From the NCBI GenBank assembly GCA_009889515.1, contig WUQR01000139.1, positions 186,001 through 250,000 on the forward strand: a DNA stretch of 64,000 bases, written 5' to 3'. Shown piece after piece: positions 27,683 through 36,280 of this stretch. Under the pieces are notes generated by a model. The model had not been told where the DNA came from, did no database searches, and saw nothing but the letters and a program-made list of their open reading frames with translations. This stretch comes from Nitrososphaerota archaeon. GTDB lineage: Archaea; Thermoproteota; Nitrososphaeria_A; Caldarchaeales; Calditenuaceae. The position numbers and the translations under genes are program-made. Within the stretch, counting starts at the first letter, position 1, and every line of letters starts with the position of its first letter.

Positions 27683-27830
27683 TGTGAACGACTGCTGTGG
27701 GGGGTAAAAGCCTTCCTAAATTAGAATCCTGCGTATCGTGGTTCATGACTGTTTCTGACCGTTTTAACAGTCTCTGGGGGTGCCGGGTAGGGGGTTGTTG
27801 GGAGTGGCTGGCTGCGGCGGGCAGGTCCTC

Positions 27831-28547
27831 CTATGTTATTTCCCTAATTGTGCCGTCTCTCATCCCTATAATGACCTTATACCCCCTGTTTGGGAAGACA
27901 CCAACCTCTACAACTCCGGGAATCATCTTCAACTCCCTCTCAAGGAGGGGCGGGTCATCCACCACGCCAACCTCAACAAGCATTAAGACGTTTCCATTAT
28001 CAGTCACGACCGGGCCGGCCTTTCCTTCGGAGATCTTGGCCCTCACACTCCACCCCTTACCTCGCAGCAGCCTCGGCAGTGTGGGTGCAGCGTATGGTAT
28101 GGTCTCAAGCGGTATCGGTGCAGAAAGCTTCTCGGCCAGCTTCTCCTCAGTCCCTATCAAGAGGACGAACCTAGCCAGCCTCATCAGCAGCTTCTCCCTG
28201 GCCAAGGCTCCACCCATCCCCTTAACTAGGTCGCCTGCGAGACTGCATTGGTCGAAACTGTCGACGTAGATGTCTAGGTCCTCGTAGTTGTAGAGGCTTC
28301 CAATCCTGAAGCCGTTCTCCGATGCCGCCGCCTCCGCCTGAAGTGAGGTCGGAATCACGGCCTCAACTGTCCGAGCCCCTCCAGATGCGGCCAGCGACTT
28401 GATGAAGGCTGCCGCTGTCCTCCCGCTTCCAAGCCCTAGGACGACTCCACGGCCAAGGCCAGTAACCCTCTCAACAGCCACCCTGACAACAGCCTCGAGA
28501 TCCCTACTACCCTCCAACATCCTCCCACAAGCCCGCTGCCTAGCCAT
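27831..28547 (-). CDS. rpiA: ribose-5-phosphate isomerase A
   Basis: A 238-residue RpiA that interconverts ribose 5-phosphate and ribulose 5-phosphate for nucleotide synthesis. Family motifs are GLGSGRTAAAFIKSL, VIPTSLQAEAAA, YVDSFDQCSLAGDLVKGMGGALAREKLL and FVLLIGTEEKLAEKL. In most relatives the region reads DGADEVD; here it is VDSFDQ, a variation seen at the catalytic Asp region. Start could be 28547 or the ATG ten codons later. Confidence 0.88.
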   Translation of the reverse strand: MARQRACGRMLEGSRDLEAVVRVAVERVTGLGRGVVLGLGSGRTAAAFIKSLAASGGARTVEAVIPTSLQAEAAASENGFRIGSLYNYEDLDIYVDSFDQCSLAGDLVKGMGGALAREKLLMRLARFVLLIGTEEKLAEKLSAPIPLETIPYAAPTLPRLLRGKGWSVRAKISEGKAGPVVTDNGNVLMLVEVGVVDDPPLLERELKMIPGVVEVGVFPNRGYKVIIGMRDGTIREIT

Positions 28548-28682
28548 CCCATAAGTGTGTTACCTAAGGCTTAGACCATCAGACTCTAGGTATTCCCTAA
28601 GGATAGCCGGGTCCCTAGGCTTCAAGCCCAGTTTTAATAGGGCTGGAGAACCATCATAACCTGCATCAGAGGCGTGGTCTCG

Positions 28683-28886
28683 ATGGTGCTGAGATGGCTT
28701 TTACGACTGCTTAGGACTGGTCGCCCCCCGAGGCGTATAGCCGTTACCCCGGAGGATCTCATGTATGCTGAGAGGATTCTTGGCGAGTTCTCGGAGGGTG
28801 ACAGGGTTTCACGATTGGAGGCTAGGCTTGATAGGGTTCGTAGGGAGATTGGCCGGCTTAGGGAGCGGCTTGGGAGTGGGTCGTAG
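28683..28886 (+). CDS. small coiled-coil hypothetical protein
   Basis: A 67-residue basic protein: a hydrophobic, arginine-rich N-terminus (MVLRWLLRLLRTGRPPRR) and a charged C-terminal helix (VSRLEARLDRVRREIGRLRERL) with heptad character. A GTG nine bases earlier is an alternative start. A TTTTAATA-like box near 28632 lies upstream. I do not recognise it. It precedes the importer operon and is possibly independent of it. Confidence 0.5.
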   Translation: MVLRWLLRLLRTGRPPRRIAVTPEDLMYAERILGEFSEGDRVSRLEARLDRVRREIGRLRERLGSGS

Positions 28887-28905
28887 GGGTATTTGAGAGG
28901 GTAGA

Positions 28906-28913
28906 TTTAAATA
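28906..28913 (+). promoter_or_regulatory. TATA box of the B12/siderophore importer operon
   Basis: TTTAAATA lies about 24-31 bases before the ATG at 28937, so transcription should begin within or just after the palindrome that follows. Confidence 0.6.
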
Positions 28914-28916
28914 CCG

Positions 28917-28937
28917 TTGGATGGAATATCCATCCAA
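28917..28937 (+). promoter_or_regulatory. palindromic operator overlapping the transcription start
   Basis: TTGGATGG, a five-base spacer (AATAT), then CCATCCAA: a perfect 8-base inverted repeat lying between the TATA box and the start codon. The last A is the A of the ATG. A repressor bound here would block initiation. The regulator is not identified; metal (DtxR-like) or cobalamin-responsive ArsR-type proteins are candidates by analogy only. Confidence 0.6.
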
Positions 28938-30199
28938 TGTCTCTGGAGCGAAGAACCATACCGATAATCACAGCCTTGCTCGTCATAGGGTTCATAGCAG
29001 GTCTAGTGGTCGCCGCCTCCACACCGATAATTCCCCCACGCACCAGCACTCTCACCATCACTCAGACCAGAACAGAGGCCTACACCACCACAGTCCCCAT
29101 AGAAAGGACGACCACGTGGACCGCAACAACTACTCTCAGGCTGACTGAAACGACTCGTCAACTACCGCGCCTCCCACTCGAGCTAGAGGTCAAGTACTCT
29201 AAGCTTTTTGAGATAAAGCTGTTTGAGGGGTATAAGGTTGTCCGGGACGCTCTGAATAGGACGCTAATACTGGTGCCCCGTGGCCGCGAGCCGCCCGCGG
29301 ACATAAGCGGTGTGGTCGTCTACACTCCTGTAGAGAGGGTTGTCCTCATGTCTGCCACGCATGTGGCACTGGTTGAGCGGCTCAGAGAGTTTGCGCCGTG
29401 GATACTTGACAAGGTTGTGGGCATCATGTGGGGTGGGCAGTATGAATGGTATTTTGAGGAGGTGGCGGAGCGGCTCTCGAGGGGCGTGATAAAGGATGTT
29501 GGGCCAGACTACTCTCCCAACTTCGAGGAGCTCATAGCCCTCAAGCCCGACCTAGTCATCATCTACACCTTCCCCGGCTCAGACCTGCCCCAGCGGCTGG
29601 ACGAGCTCAAAATACCATACGTGGTAGACAACGAATACCTAGAGACTAGCCCTCTAGGCCGCTTCGAATGGATCAAACTGATAGCAACATTCTTCGACTT
29701 AGACGAGGAGGCATACAAAGTATTCGCGGAGGCTGAGAGGGAGGTTGGTGGCGTCGTCAACGATATTCAGAGGTCTGGGCTCGGTGCCCCGCTCGTGTGC
29801 TGGCTCATGGTCTACAGGGGGACCGTGTATGTTGCAGGTGGAGAGTCCTTCCCAGCCAATGCTCTGAGGATGCTTGGTGCTAGGTATGCCTTCTCCGATA
29901 TTAGGTCGACTGGCAGCGTCACGGTCAACATCGAAGAGGTGCTGTCAAGGTGTAGGGACGCGGATGTCGTAGTCTATCCGACCAGTTTCGTCTCCTCTCT
30001 CTCAGACATCCTGTCCGAGGCGCCCGAATTAAAGGAGATCAAGGCATTCAGGGAGGGGCGAGTATACGCCTACTCTCCCACTGTATACCAGCTGGGATAC
30101 TACGACACCGAGGGCTGGGTTAGGAGCCTGGCAATCATACTCTACCCAAACCTATACCCGGGTGGTGAGGCGAGGTACTTCGTGAGGCTGGGAGGCTGA
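28937..30199 (+). CDS. cobalamin/Fe3+-siderophore ABC transporter substrate-binding protein
   Basis: A 420-residue extracellular binding protein of the BtuF/FhuD family. An N-terminal membrane helix (residues 10-32) is followed by a Thr/Ser-rich linker typical of archaeal surface proteins, then the binding domain from about residue 85 with LIALKPDLVIIYTFPGSDLPQRLDEL and VAGGESFPANALRMLGARYAF. The ligand, cobalamin or an iron chelate, cannot be told from sequence alone. First gene of the three-gene operon, downstream of a palindromic operator. Confidence 0.85.
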   Translation: MSLERRTIPIITALLVIGFIAGLVVAASTPIIPPRTSTLTITQTRTEAYTTTVPIERTTTWTATTTLRLTETTRQLPRLPLELEVKYSKLFEIKLFEGYKVVRDALNRTLILVPRGREPPADISGVVVYTPVERVVLMSATHVALVERLREFAPWILDKVVGIMWGGQYEWYFEEVAERLSRGVIKDVGPDYSPNFEELIALKPDLVIIYTFPGSDLPQRLDELKIPYVVDNEYLETSPLGRFEWIKLIATFFDLDEEAYKVFAEAEREVGGVVNDIQRSGLGAPLVCWLMVYRGTVYVAGGESFPANALRMLGARYAFSDIRSTGSVTVNIEEVLSRCRDADVVVYPTSFVSSLSDILSEAPELKEIKAFREGRVYAYSPTVYQLGYYDTEGWVRSLAIILYPNLYPGGEARYFVRLGG

Positions 30200-30201
30200 G
30201 G

Positions 30202-31269
30202 GTGGTGAGACTATTGAGCCGGAAGGTTTTGACAGAGTTGGGTGTCGCGGCCGAGTTTAAGCCCAAGCGGAGAGGGCGGGTGCTGCTTCTCCTCTGCCTC
30301 CCCCTCGCACCACTATTTATCGCCTCGATAGTTCTCGGCGGCTACGCAATCCATCCGTGGGATGCGTTGATGGCTTTGGCTGGTGGTGGCGGAGCCGAGG
30401 AGTCGCTCATAGTCCAATCCATCAGGCTTCCTAGGACTCTGGCTGCGATGCTTGGTGGAGCTTCCCTAGGAGTAGCCGGGGCCATACTTCAGGCCCTTTT
30501 CAGAAATCCGCTGGCCGACCCCTACATACTGGGTGTCTCGGCAGGCTCAAGCCTCTTTCTCGCCATCTCAATCTTCACGGGAGCGACACTCGGCCTCTGG
30601 ACGCCAACAAGTCCATACTCCCTCTACACCGCCGCCTTCATAGGAGCCCTCACAGTGGTAATAGTCATGGTCGCCCTCTCCGGAGTCGTGCGCACCACCA
30701 CGACAATACTTATTGCGGGCATAATGTTCTCATATCTCGCATACGCCATAACCAGCATCCTCCAGATCTTCGCCGACATCGAGAGACTCAGGGCCTTCAC
30801 ATACTGGATCATGGGGAGCTTCTCAGGCGCTAGGTGGAGCATCTTAAGCCCAGGCCTACCCCTCCTTCTTGTCTTCCTATTTGCGACGATATTTCTCTGC
30901 AAGCCTCTGAACGCCCTTCTCTTGGGTGAGGATTATGCGAGGAGTATGGGGATGAACCTGAATAGGGCGAGGATGTTTATAGTCGCAGCAGCAGCCCTAC
31001 CGGTCTCGATAGTCACGACCATAGCCGGCTCAGTAGGCTTCATCGGCCTCTCAGCACCCTACTTAGCCCGTCAGCTCACACGAACATCAAACCACTTCAC
31101 AATCATCCCCGCATCAGCCCTCCTCGGCTCAACCCTCGCCGCAGCCGCCGACCTACTCTCACGCCTCGCCTTCAAACCAATCGAGATACCGATAACAGCG
31201 GTAACAGCACTCTTCGGCGCGCCCTTGGTAATCTACCTCCTCCTAAAAGGACGAGGTGTACAGGTTTGA
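30202..31269 (+). CDS. BtuC/FecCD-family ABC transporter permease
   Basis: A 355-residue permease with about ten membrane helices. Family segments are RLPRTLAAMLGGASLGVAG near residue 74, LFRNPLADPYILGVSAGSS, YWIMGSFSGARW and the coupling region GSVGFIGLSAPYLARQL. It would form the membrane channel with the downstream ATPase. It starts three bases after the binding-protein gene and overlaps the ATPase by four bases. Confidence 0.92.
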   Translation: MVRLLSRKVLTELGVAAEFKPKRRGRVLLLLCLPLAPLFIASIVLGGYAIHPWDALMALAGGGGAEESLIVQSIRLPRTLAAMLGGASLGVAGAILQALFRNPLADPYILGVSAGSSLFLAISIFTGATLGLWTPTSPYSLYTAAFIGALTVVIVMVALSGVVRTTTTILIAGIMFSYLAYAITSILQIFADIERLRAFTYWIMGSFSGARWSILSPGLPLLLVFLFATIFLCKPLNALLLGEDYARSMGMNLNRARMFIVAAAALPVSIVTTIAGSVGFIGLSAPYLARQLTRTSNHFTIIPASALLGSTLAAAADLLSRLAFKPIEIPITAVTALFGAPLVIYLLLKGRGVQV

Positions 31270-32480
31270 TCGAGACTGTCAACCTGTCGGCGGGGTATGG
31301 TGGGAGGCCTGTCGTAGCCGGGGTTAACATCTCGGTTAGGGGTGGCGAGTTTGTAGCCGTGATAGGCCCTAACGCGGCTGGAAAGACTACGCTCCTGAAA
31401 ACACTTGCTCGTCTGATGAAGCCCCTAGGTGGCGTGGTGTATGTTGACGGAGCTGCTGCCGCGAGGATGAGTGCGAGGGAGATTGCCCGGCTCGTGGGGG
31501 CTGTGCTCACTGAACAATTGCGTCCGACGCAGCTCACAGTCTTCGAGGCTGTCTCGCTAGGCAGATACCCCTACACCAACTCGCTACACACTCTAACCGA
31601 TAGGGACAGGAGGGAAGTCTGGAGGGCCCTAGCCGACGCGGGCATCGAACACCTGGCGGACAGGCGGCTAAGCGAGCTCAGCGACGGGCAGAGGCAGAAG
31701 GTGATGATAGCGAGGGCCTTGGCTCAGGAGCCCAAAGTCCTCATACTCGATGAGCCAGTAACCTACCTCGACCCGAAGGCGAGGGTGGAGATACTTCTAA
31801 CGATTAAGCGGGTCGCTAGGGAGAGGGAAATAGCCGTCATAGCCTCGCTCCACGAGGTTGAGCTAGCCCTCAGGATGGCTGACCGTCTATTAATCGTGTC
31901 GGGAGGCAGAGTCGTGTTATACGACTCGCCGGAGGAGTTCGTAGCTCTTGGCGGCCCCATGCACCTCTACGGACTAGACGGGCAGCTAACCTTTTCTCCA
32001 GAGCTCATGTCAGTCGAGTTTAGGCCCGGGGCGGAGGATAAGCCGCGACTTTTCGTGGTGGCGGGTGGTGGGAGCGGGGCTCTAGTCTACAGGATGCTCG
32101 CCAGGCTAGGCTACCAGTTCTCTACAGGCGTGCTACACAAGGGAGACATAGACTACTGTGTAGCGGCCCTGCTCGGAGGGGTGATTATTGCCGAGCAGGC
32201 TTTCCAACCCATAAGCCCAGAGAACGTGCACCGAGCGCTCGAAGAGGCCCGGGACTGCGCCGCGGCAATCTACACCTCACCGCCAATAGGCCCCCTGAAC
32301 TCAGAGAACCAAATACTCGCCGAGACAATAGCCCTACAGGGCATCCCACTCATCGTACTCGGCCCAGCCGAGGTCAAGGGAGCGGCGATAAGGGTGGAGA
32401 GCCTTGCCGAACTCTCAAAATCGATAGAAATGGTCCTAGAGAATGTTCGTGCGGTTGAGCCAGCTCCGGCAAGGCGTTAA
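31266..32480 (+). CDS. BtuD-like ABC transporter ATPase with C-terminal extension
   Basis: A 404-residue ATPase. Residues 1-250 are the FecE/BtuD module: Walker A GPNAAGKTT, signature LSDGQRQKVMIARAL, Walker B VLILDEPVTYLDP and the switch His in ASLHEVELAL. Residues 255-404 are an extra Rossmann-like domain (VVAGGGSGALVYRMLARLGY). Long BtuD proteins of this kind are known in haloarchaea, where they serve cobalamin uptake, so B12 is the favoured ligand. That is inference. Confidence 0.88.
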   Translation: MIETVNLSAGYGGRPVVAGVNISVRGGEFVAVIGPNAAGKTTLLKTLARLMKPLGGVVYVDGAAAARMSAREIARLVGAVLTEQLRPTQLTVFEAVSLGRYPYTNSLHTLTDRDRREVWRALADAGIEHLADRRLSELSDGQRQKVMIARALAQEPKVLILDEPVTYLDPKARVEILLTIKRVAREREIAVIASLHEVELALRMADRLLIVSGGRVVLYDSPEEFVALGGPMHLYGLDGQLTFSPELMSVEFRPGAEDKPRLFVVAGGGSGALVYRMLARLGYQFSTGVLHKGDIDYCVAALLGGVIIAEQAFQPISPENVHRALEEARDCAAAIYTSPPIGPLNSENQILAETIALQGIPLIVLGPAEVKGAAIRVESLAELSKSIEMVLENVRAVEPAPARR

Positions 32481-32530
32481 CACACCACCCGCTGTAAATA
32501 TATCCCTCCGACACATCATCCCCACTTAGA

Positions 32531-33157
32531 TTGGTATCCCATCTAGTCGACTTCTTCAAGGGAATACAATTACTCTTGGCTGGACAGGTACATGTCACAC
32601 AGCTGGATGTTGGGAGCGTTGAGATGTTGTGTGGCCTCGACGTCTCCTACAGGGGGGAGGAGGGTGTAGCAGCTGCTGTCCTATGGTCCAAAACTGGGAG
32701 GAAGGTGGTAGAGACAGTAACGTTTCGTGGAGATGTCTTCTTCCCCTACATCCCCGGGCTGCTATATGCCCGCGAAGCCCCCTTAATGCTAGCTGCCATC
32801 AAGCGGCTGTCAACAAGGCCTCATCTACTCCTAGTTGATGGTCATGGTCTAGCCCACCCGAGGAAGGCGGGCCTCGCCAGCATCGTCGGCCTACTCGCCG
32901 ACACACCATCGGTGGGTGTTGCGAAATCGCTTCTCTACGGTGAGACTAGGGTTGAGGATGGTGTGGAGTATCTTGAGGCTGGAGGAGAGAGGGTAGGTGT
33001 AATTCTTAGAGGGAAGGGTGGTAGGAGATACTATGTGAGCGTGGGCCACATGGTTGATGTCGAGTCTGTGTTGAGGCTGGTTAACTCTGTGGGGTGCGAC
33101 CTAATTGCGCCCCTTAAGGAGGCCCACAGGATTTCTAAGATTGCTCTGAGGGGTTAG
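32531..33157 (+). CDS. nfi: endonuclease V (deoxyinosine-specific repair nuclease)
   Basis: A 208-residue EndoV that nicks DNA near deoxyinosine or RNA at inosine. Active-site motifs are visible: CGLDVSYRG with the metal Asp, FPYIPGLLYAREAPL with the catalytic Glu, and LLVDGHGLAHPRKAG with the second Asp. The later VGVAKSLLYGE is also typical. A TATA-like taaatatat near 32494 lies about 30 bases upstream. Its 3' end overlaps trxB by 23 bases, tail to tail. Confidence 0.9.
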   Translation: MVSHLVDFFKGIQLLLAGQVHVTQLDVGSVEMLCGLDVSYRGEEGVAAAVLWSKTGRKVVETVTFRGDVFFPYIPGLLYAREAPLMLAAIKRLSTRPHLLLVDGHGLAHPRKAGLASIVGLLADTPSVGVAKSLLYGETRVEDGVEYLEAGGERVGVILRGKGGRRYYVSVGHMVDVESVLRLVNSVGCDLIAPLKEAHRISKIALRG

Positions 33158-34154
33158 AGCCGGAGACCACTTCTACCCGTCCAGCACGATACTCCTTCTC
33201 AAGCCTCTCTGGATGTCCCTCCTCTATGAATCTTATCGCCTCCATCGCAGCCATGCATCCAAAACCAGCAGCCGTTATCGCCTGCCTATACCTCTTATCG
33301 TGGACATCGCCAGCCGCGAAAACACCCTTAACACTCGTCTCGAAGTTATTATACAGTTTAATGTATCCCTCCTCGTCTAGTTCCAACTTACCCCGCAGAA
33401 ACTCAGTATTAGGCGCGTGGCCTATTGCGACGAACACTGCGTTGCAAGGTATAACCTTCTCCTCACCCGTCAGCTTGTTCTTGACCTTGACCCCCTCAAC
33501 CCTCTCACTCCCCAACACATCCACTACAACGCTATTCCACACAAACTCTATTTTCGGGTTTGAGAGGGCCCTCTCCTGCATAATCTTCGAGGCCCGGAGC
33601 TTATCCCTCCTGTGGACAACCACCACCTTCTCAACTAGCTTGGATAGGAAGAGGGCATACTCCATGGCAGAGTCGCCGCCGCCAACAACGACGGCACACT
33701 TCGCCCCCCTGAATAACGGGCCGTCACATGTTGCACAACTGGATACGCCGCGCCCTAGCAAGCGCTTCTCAGACTCAAGCCCGAGCCACTTCGGCGACGC
33801 TCCAGTCGCAATTATCACGGCCTTGGCGAGGAAGGTCCGATCAGAGGTTATTATCTTCCTTGGATAGGTGCTGAAATCCACGTCCACCGCGTCGTCATAT
33901 ACGATCTCCACTCCGGCGTTCTCTGCCTGCCTCCTCATGCTCTCCATCAAGTCAGGCCCTTGGACTCCGTCAGGGAATCCGGGAAAATTCTCGACTACGC
34001 CTGTTAACATGAGCTGTCCACCCGGCGTGACTCCCGCTATTATAACCGTCTTGAGGTTTGCTCTAGCGGCGTATATACCAGCGGTGTATCCGGCGGGTCC
34101 GGACCCGATTATAACTATGTCGTATAGGCTGTCAGCGGCTTCTGGCTCCATCAC
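33135..34154 (-). CDS. trxB: thioredoxin reductase
   Basis: A 339-residue FAD/NAD(P)-dependent flavoprotein. It has the FAD motif IVIIGSGPAGYTAGIYAA, the redox-active SCATCDGPLF pair, the NAD(P) motif CAVVVGGGDSAMEYALFLS and the C-terminal FAD site GVFAAGDVHDKRYRQAITAAGFG. It would reduce a thioredoxin- or glutaredoxin-like partner. Start is GTG 34154 or ATG 34151. It is divergent from the Zn-ribbon membrane gene and shares a promoter zone with it. Confidence 0.93.
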   Translation of the reverse strand: MMEPEAADSLYDIVIIGSGPAGYTAGIYAARANLKTVIIAGVTPGGQLMLTGVVENFPGFPDGVQGPDLMESMRRQAENAGVEIVYDDAVDVDFSTYPRKIITSDRTFLAKAVIIATGASPKWLGLESEKRLLGRGVSSCATCDGPLFRGAKCAVVVGGGDSAMEYALFLSKLVEKVVVVHRRDKLRASKIMQERALSNPKIEFVWNSVVVDVLGSERVEGVKVKNKLTGEEKVIPCNAVFVAIGHAPNTEFLRGKLELDEEGYIKLYNNFETSVKGVFAAGDVHDKRYRQAITAAGFGCMAAMEAIRFIEEGHPERLEKEYRAGRVEVVSGSNPSEQS

Positions 34155-34173
34155 ACGTTAAGTTACACTGCTC

Positions 34174-34184
34174 ACATATATATC
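34174..34184. promoter_or_regulatory. shared TATA region between divergent trxB and Zn-ribbon gene
   Basis: catatatatcc is nearly symmetric and lies about 23 bases from the trxB start and 15-25 bases from the GTG at 34199. It could serve either direction. Confidence 0.4.
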
Positions 34185-34198
34185 CATGAGCGCAACAC

Positions 34199-34672
34199 GT
34201 GGATTTCGTGGGCAAGAGGCTCCGGCTCTTCAGATGCACAAACTGCGGGTATGAAGTCTATCTCCAAGCATGGAAGGCCGAGTGCCCCTCATGTAGAAGC
34301 GGATTCACCCTAGTCATGGTGGCGAGCGAGGAGAAGAGGACTAGGCCGGCGCTCTTGGGGTATATTCCTCCAATAATAGCGGTGTCCTATCTACTCCTCA
34401 TAATCCTGAATCCCAGTATAACCGTGGCGCGACTTCTCCCCTGGCCCCTAGCCGTGATTGCTACCCTCGCAGCATTGGCACTCTCCATCACATCCTCGAC
34501 CTTGGGAAACCTCTCAGCGGCGGGAATTGGCGCAGCACTTGCAATAGCACACATAGTCTTCCTAGGCCAGCAGCCGCTAGTGGAGGCCGGTATCGCAGCC
34601 CTCCCAATCGCGCTCGCAGCCTCAAGCATCATAAACGAGGCCGCCATCAGGAGGGTGGGGCTGCGGGGTTAG
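34199..34672 (+). CDS. zinc-ribbon membrane protein
   Basis: A 157-residue protein with an N-terminal rubredoxin-like zinc ribbon (FRCTNCGYEVYLQAWKAECPSC) and about four membrane helices from residue 55 onward. The ribbon would lie at the cytoplasmic face. Proteins of this build are common in archaea but have no settled function. Start is GTG. It is followed 13 bases later by another small gene on the same strand. Confidence 0.6.
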   Translation: MDFVGKRLRLFRCTNCGYEVYLQAWKAECPSCRSGFTLVMVASEEKRTRPALLGYIPPIIAVSYLLLIILNPSITVARLLPWPLAVIATLAALALSITSSTLGNLSAAGIGAALAIAHIVFLGQQPLVEAGIAALPIALAASSIINEAAIRRVGLRG

Positions 34673-34685
34673 AGGTGAAGGCTGA

Positions 34686-35012
34686 ATGGGTCTCTATGTG
34701 ATAGAATTCTTCGTCCAGGGTAGGGGCTGGGTGGGGCAGGAGGAGTTCGGACTAAGCGGCGGACTATCGACGAGAGAGGAGGCCGAGAACGTCGCGTCAT
34801 ACCTTATAGACACGATGATGAAGAGTGCCACTCACCCTTACGGCTCTAGGATCGGAGACGTTGTAGGATTCAGGATAATCGAGTCGGAGGGGGTTGAAAG
34901 AATGACTCCGCGCCCCGAGGCATCTAGGTTCAGGTTCAGCGAGGTAAAACACAGGTTCTTCAAGCGCGGCGAAGCATACATACTCTACAAGTATTGGAGC
35001 TGGCCAGACTAG
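34686..35012 (+). CDS. hypothetical soluble protein
   Basis: A 108-residue cytosolic protein I cannot assign to a family. It begins MGLYVIEFFVQGRGWVGQEE and ends with an aromatic tail (YILYKYWSWPD). It is aromatic- and charge-rich with no Cys motif, signal or membrane segment. It is probably co-transcribed with the zinc-ribbon gene 13 bases upstream. An A-rich tract follows the stop, then the convergent Hsp20 gene. Confidence 0.5.
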   Translation: MGLYVIEFFVQGRGWVGQEEFGLSGGLSTREEAENVASYLIDTMMKSATHPYGSRIGDVVGFRIIESEGVERMTPRPEASRFRFSEVKHRFFKRGEAYILYKYWSWPD

Positions 35013-35043
35013 CGTTTAAAAAAATGGATGCTCAGGAGCCCAG

Positions 35044-35610
35044 CTACTCGACCTTTATGGTCTTCGGCGGGTGACCGCCTCCCTTCTTGGGCAAAACCAC
35101 CTCGAGGACTCCGTTGTTATAAGTGGCCTTAGCCTTCTCGGGCTCAACCTCCTCAGGCAGGTCCAGCTCCTTGTAATATTTCCTAGTCTCTGTGTCAACC
35201 TTGATGATGAGTCTGGAGTCGCGCACAGTCAGGTTAATGTCCTCCTTCCTGACGCCTGGGACCTCGGCTACCACTTTTATCTGCTCATCCTCGACTATCA
35301 TGTCGACTAGCGGCTCCCTCTCCACGGTGAGGGCTGGGAGTTCTCCGCGCCTGCTCGGCCTGACGTTCCCGAACTCCCTGACGACTGGTCGCCCATCAGG
35401 GCCTATCGTTATTGAGTATCCATAGACTATCGGGCCTATCTCCCTCCGCACCCCAGTCGGGGTCCTAACCTCCCTCACCAGCTCCTTGGGCCACTCCCTC
35501 TCAAACCTTCTAAACTCCTCCTCAAACCAGCGCTCAAACTCCCTCATCATCTCATCGATGAACTCGAAGGGCCGGAAGAACCTCCTCCTACGCCACCATT
35601 CTTCACTCAT
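35044..35610 (-). CDS. Hsp20/alpha-crystallin small heat shock protein
   Basis: A 188-residue small heat shock chaperone. The alpha-crystallin domain spans about residues 95-180, with VVAEVPGVRKEDINLTVRDS, the ELDLPEEVEPEKAKATYNNG strand turn and the signature GVLEVVLPKKGG. The N-terminal arm is long and rich in Arg, Phe and Glu (FFRPFEFIDEMMREFERWF). It would hold unfolding proteins as an oligomer. A gatttaag-like TATA lies upstream on the minus strand. Confidence 0.92.
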   Translation of the reverse strand: MSEEWWRRRRFFRPFEFIDEMMREFERWFEEEFRRFEREWPKELVREVRTPTGVRREIGPIVYGYSITIGPDGRPVVREFGNVRPSRRGELPALTVEREPLVDMIVEDEQIKVVAEVPGVRKEDINLTVRDSRLIIKVDTETRKYYKELDLPEEVEPEKAKATYNNGVLEVVLPKKGGGHPPKTIKVE

Positions 35611-35887
35611 GAGGCATCTTAAATCATATCAACACAACCAGGGATTTAACTGTTAACTTCTTAGCTTGTGTGGGAATCTCTATAACCCTGTCCTCAAAGT
35701 GGACTATACCAATACTCTTCCATCAGATATAAGGATTTTAACCCCCAACAAGCTTAGGTCGTAGCACTGCTGCCTGGATCTTCCGGGTTCTCTGGTGGAG
35801 TGCCGCCCGGCCAACTTCCCCTATTTTTCCTTCTTGTCCTAATTCTCCTGTTCACTCTCTTATTATTCCCTTCATTAGTGATTTTGG
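35611..35887. other. AT-rich intergenic, no gene seen
   Basis: Between Hsp20 and the broken gene downstream the sequence is AT-rich with no convincing reading frame, RNA gene or repeat. It marks the left edge of the lower-GC island. Confidence 0.45.
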
Positions 35888-36280
35888 TTGTTTAGATCTG
35901 GGGTGTTCTGTTCTGTCGGGCCTCAACCGTTTATATCCACTACTCCCAATTCGAGCAACCGTGAGTGGTTGGAATATTCGTCTAAAGGGTATAGGCCCTG
36001 GCGGACTTATGTCAGGTTTGATGAGCCGCTATCCGAGAGAATTGCCAAGCTGAAGGAGTTTGAGCTGAGGGACGACGAGGGCGATGTTTGCACTGGAGTA
36101 TTAGAGGCCAAGGAGACTGAGGTGGGTGGATGATACATATTTCATATACTGCTGAAGAGATGAGAGAGTGTTCTATGGCGTCATCCACATCCACAATAGT
36201 GGAGGCCCTTCGACGATAAGGTCATCAAGTATGTCTACAAGGTTGTGAGGGGCTGGAACGTGAGAGCATCACCCCGCATA
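35888..36280 (+). pseudogene. decayed gene fragment
   Basis: An 81-residue reading (35888-36133, with YRPWRTYVRFDEPLSERIAKL) ends in a stop. Protein-like sequence continues just after it in shifted frames: VFYGVIHIHNSGG near 36170, then a tail PFDDKVIKYVYKVVRGWNV near 36205-36260. This suggests one gene broken by frameshift and stop. The parent family is not recognised; a possible faint likeness to the 41392 gene (TYVR.DEPL) is too short to trust. Confidence 0.35.

Noticed and set aside
27697-28269. Plus-strand open frame over rpiA
   Set aside because: It is antisense to rpiA, which has full family motifs, and has no protein features of its own.
36109-36133. Gly-Gly end of the short reading at 35888
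   Set aside because: It recalls ubiquitin-like ends, but the reading is a fragment with frameshifts and no beta-grasp pattern.
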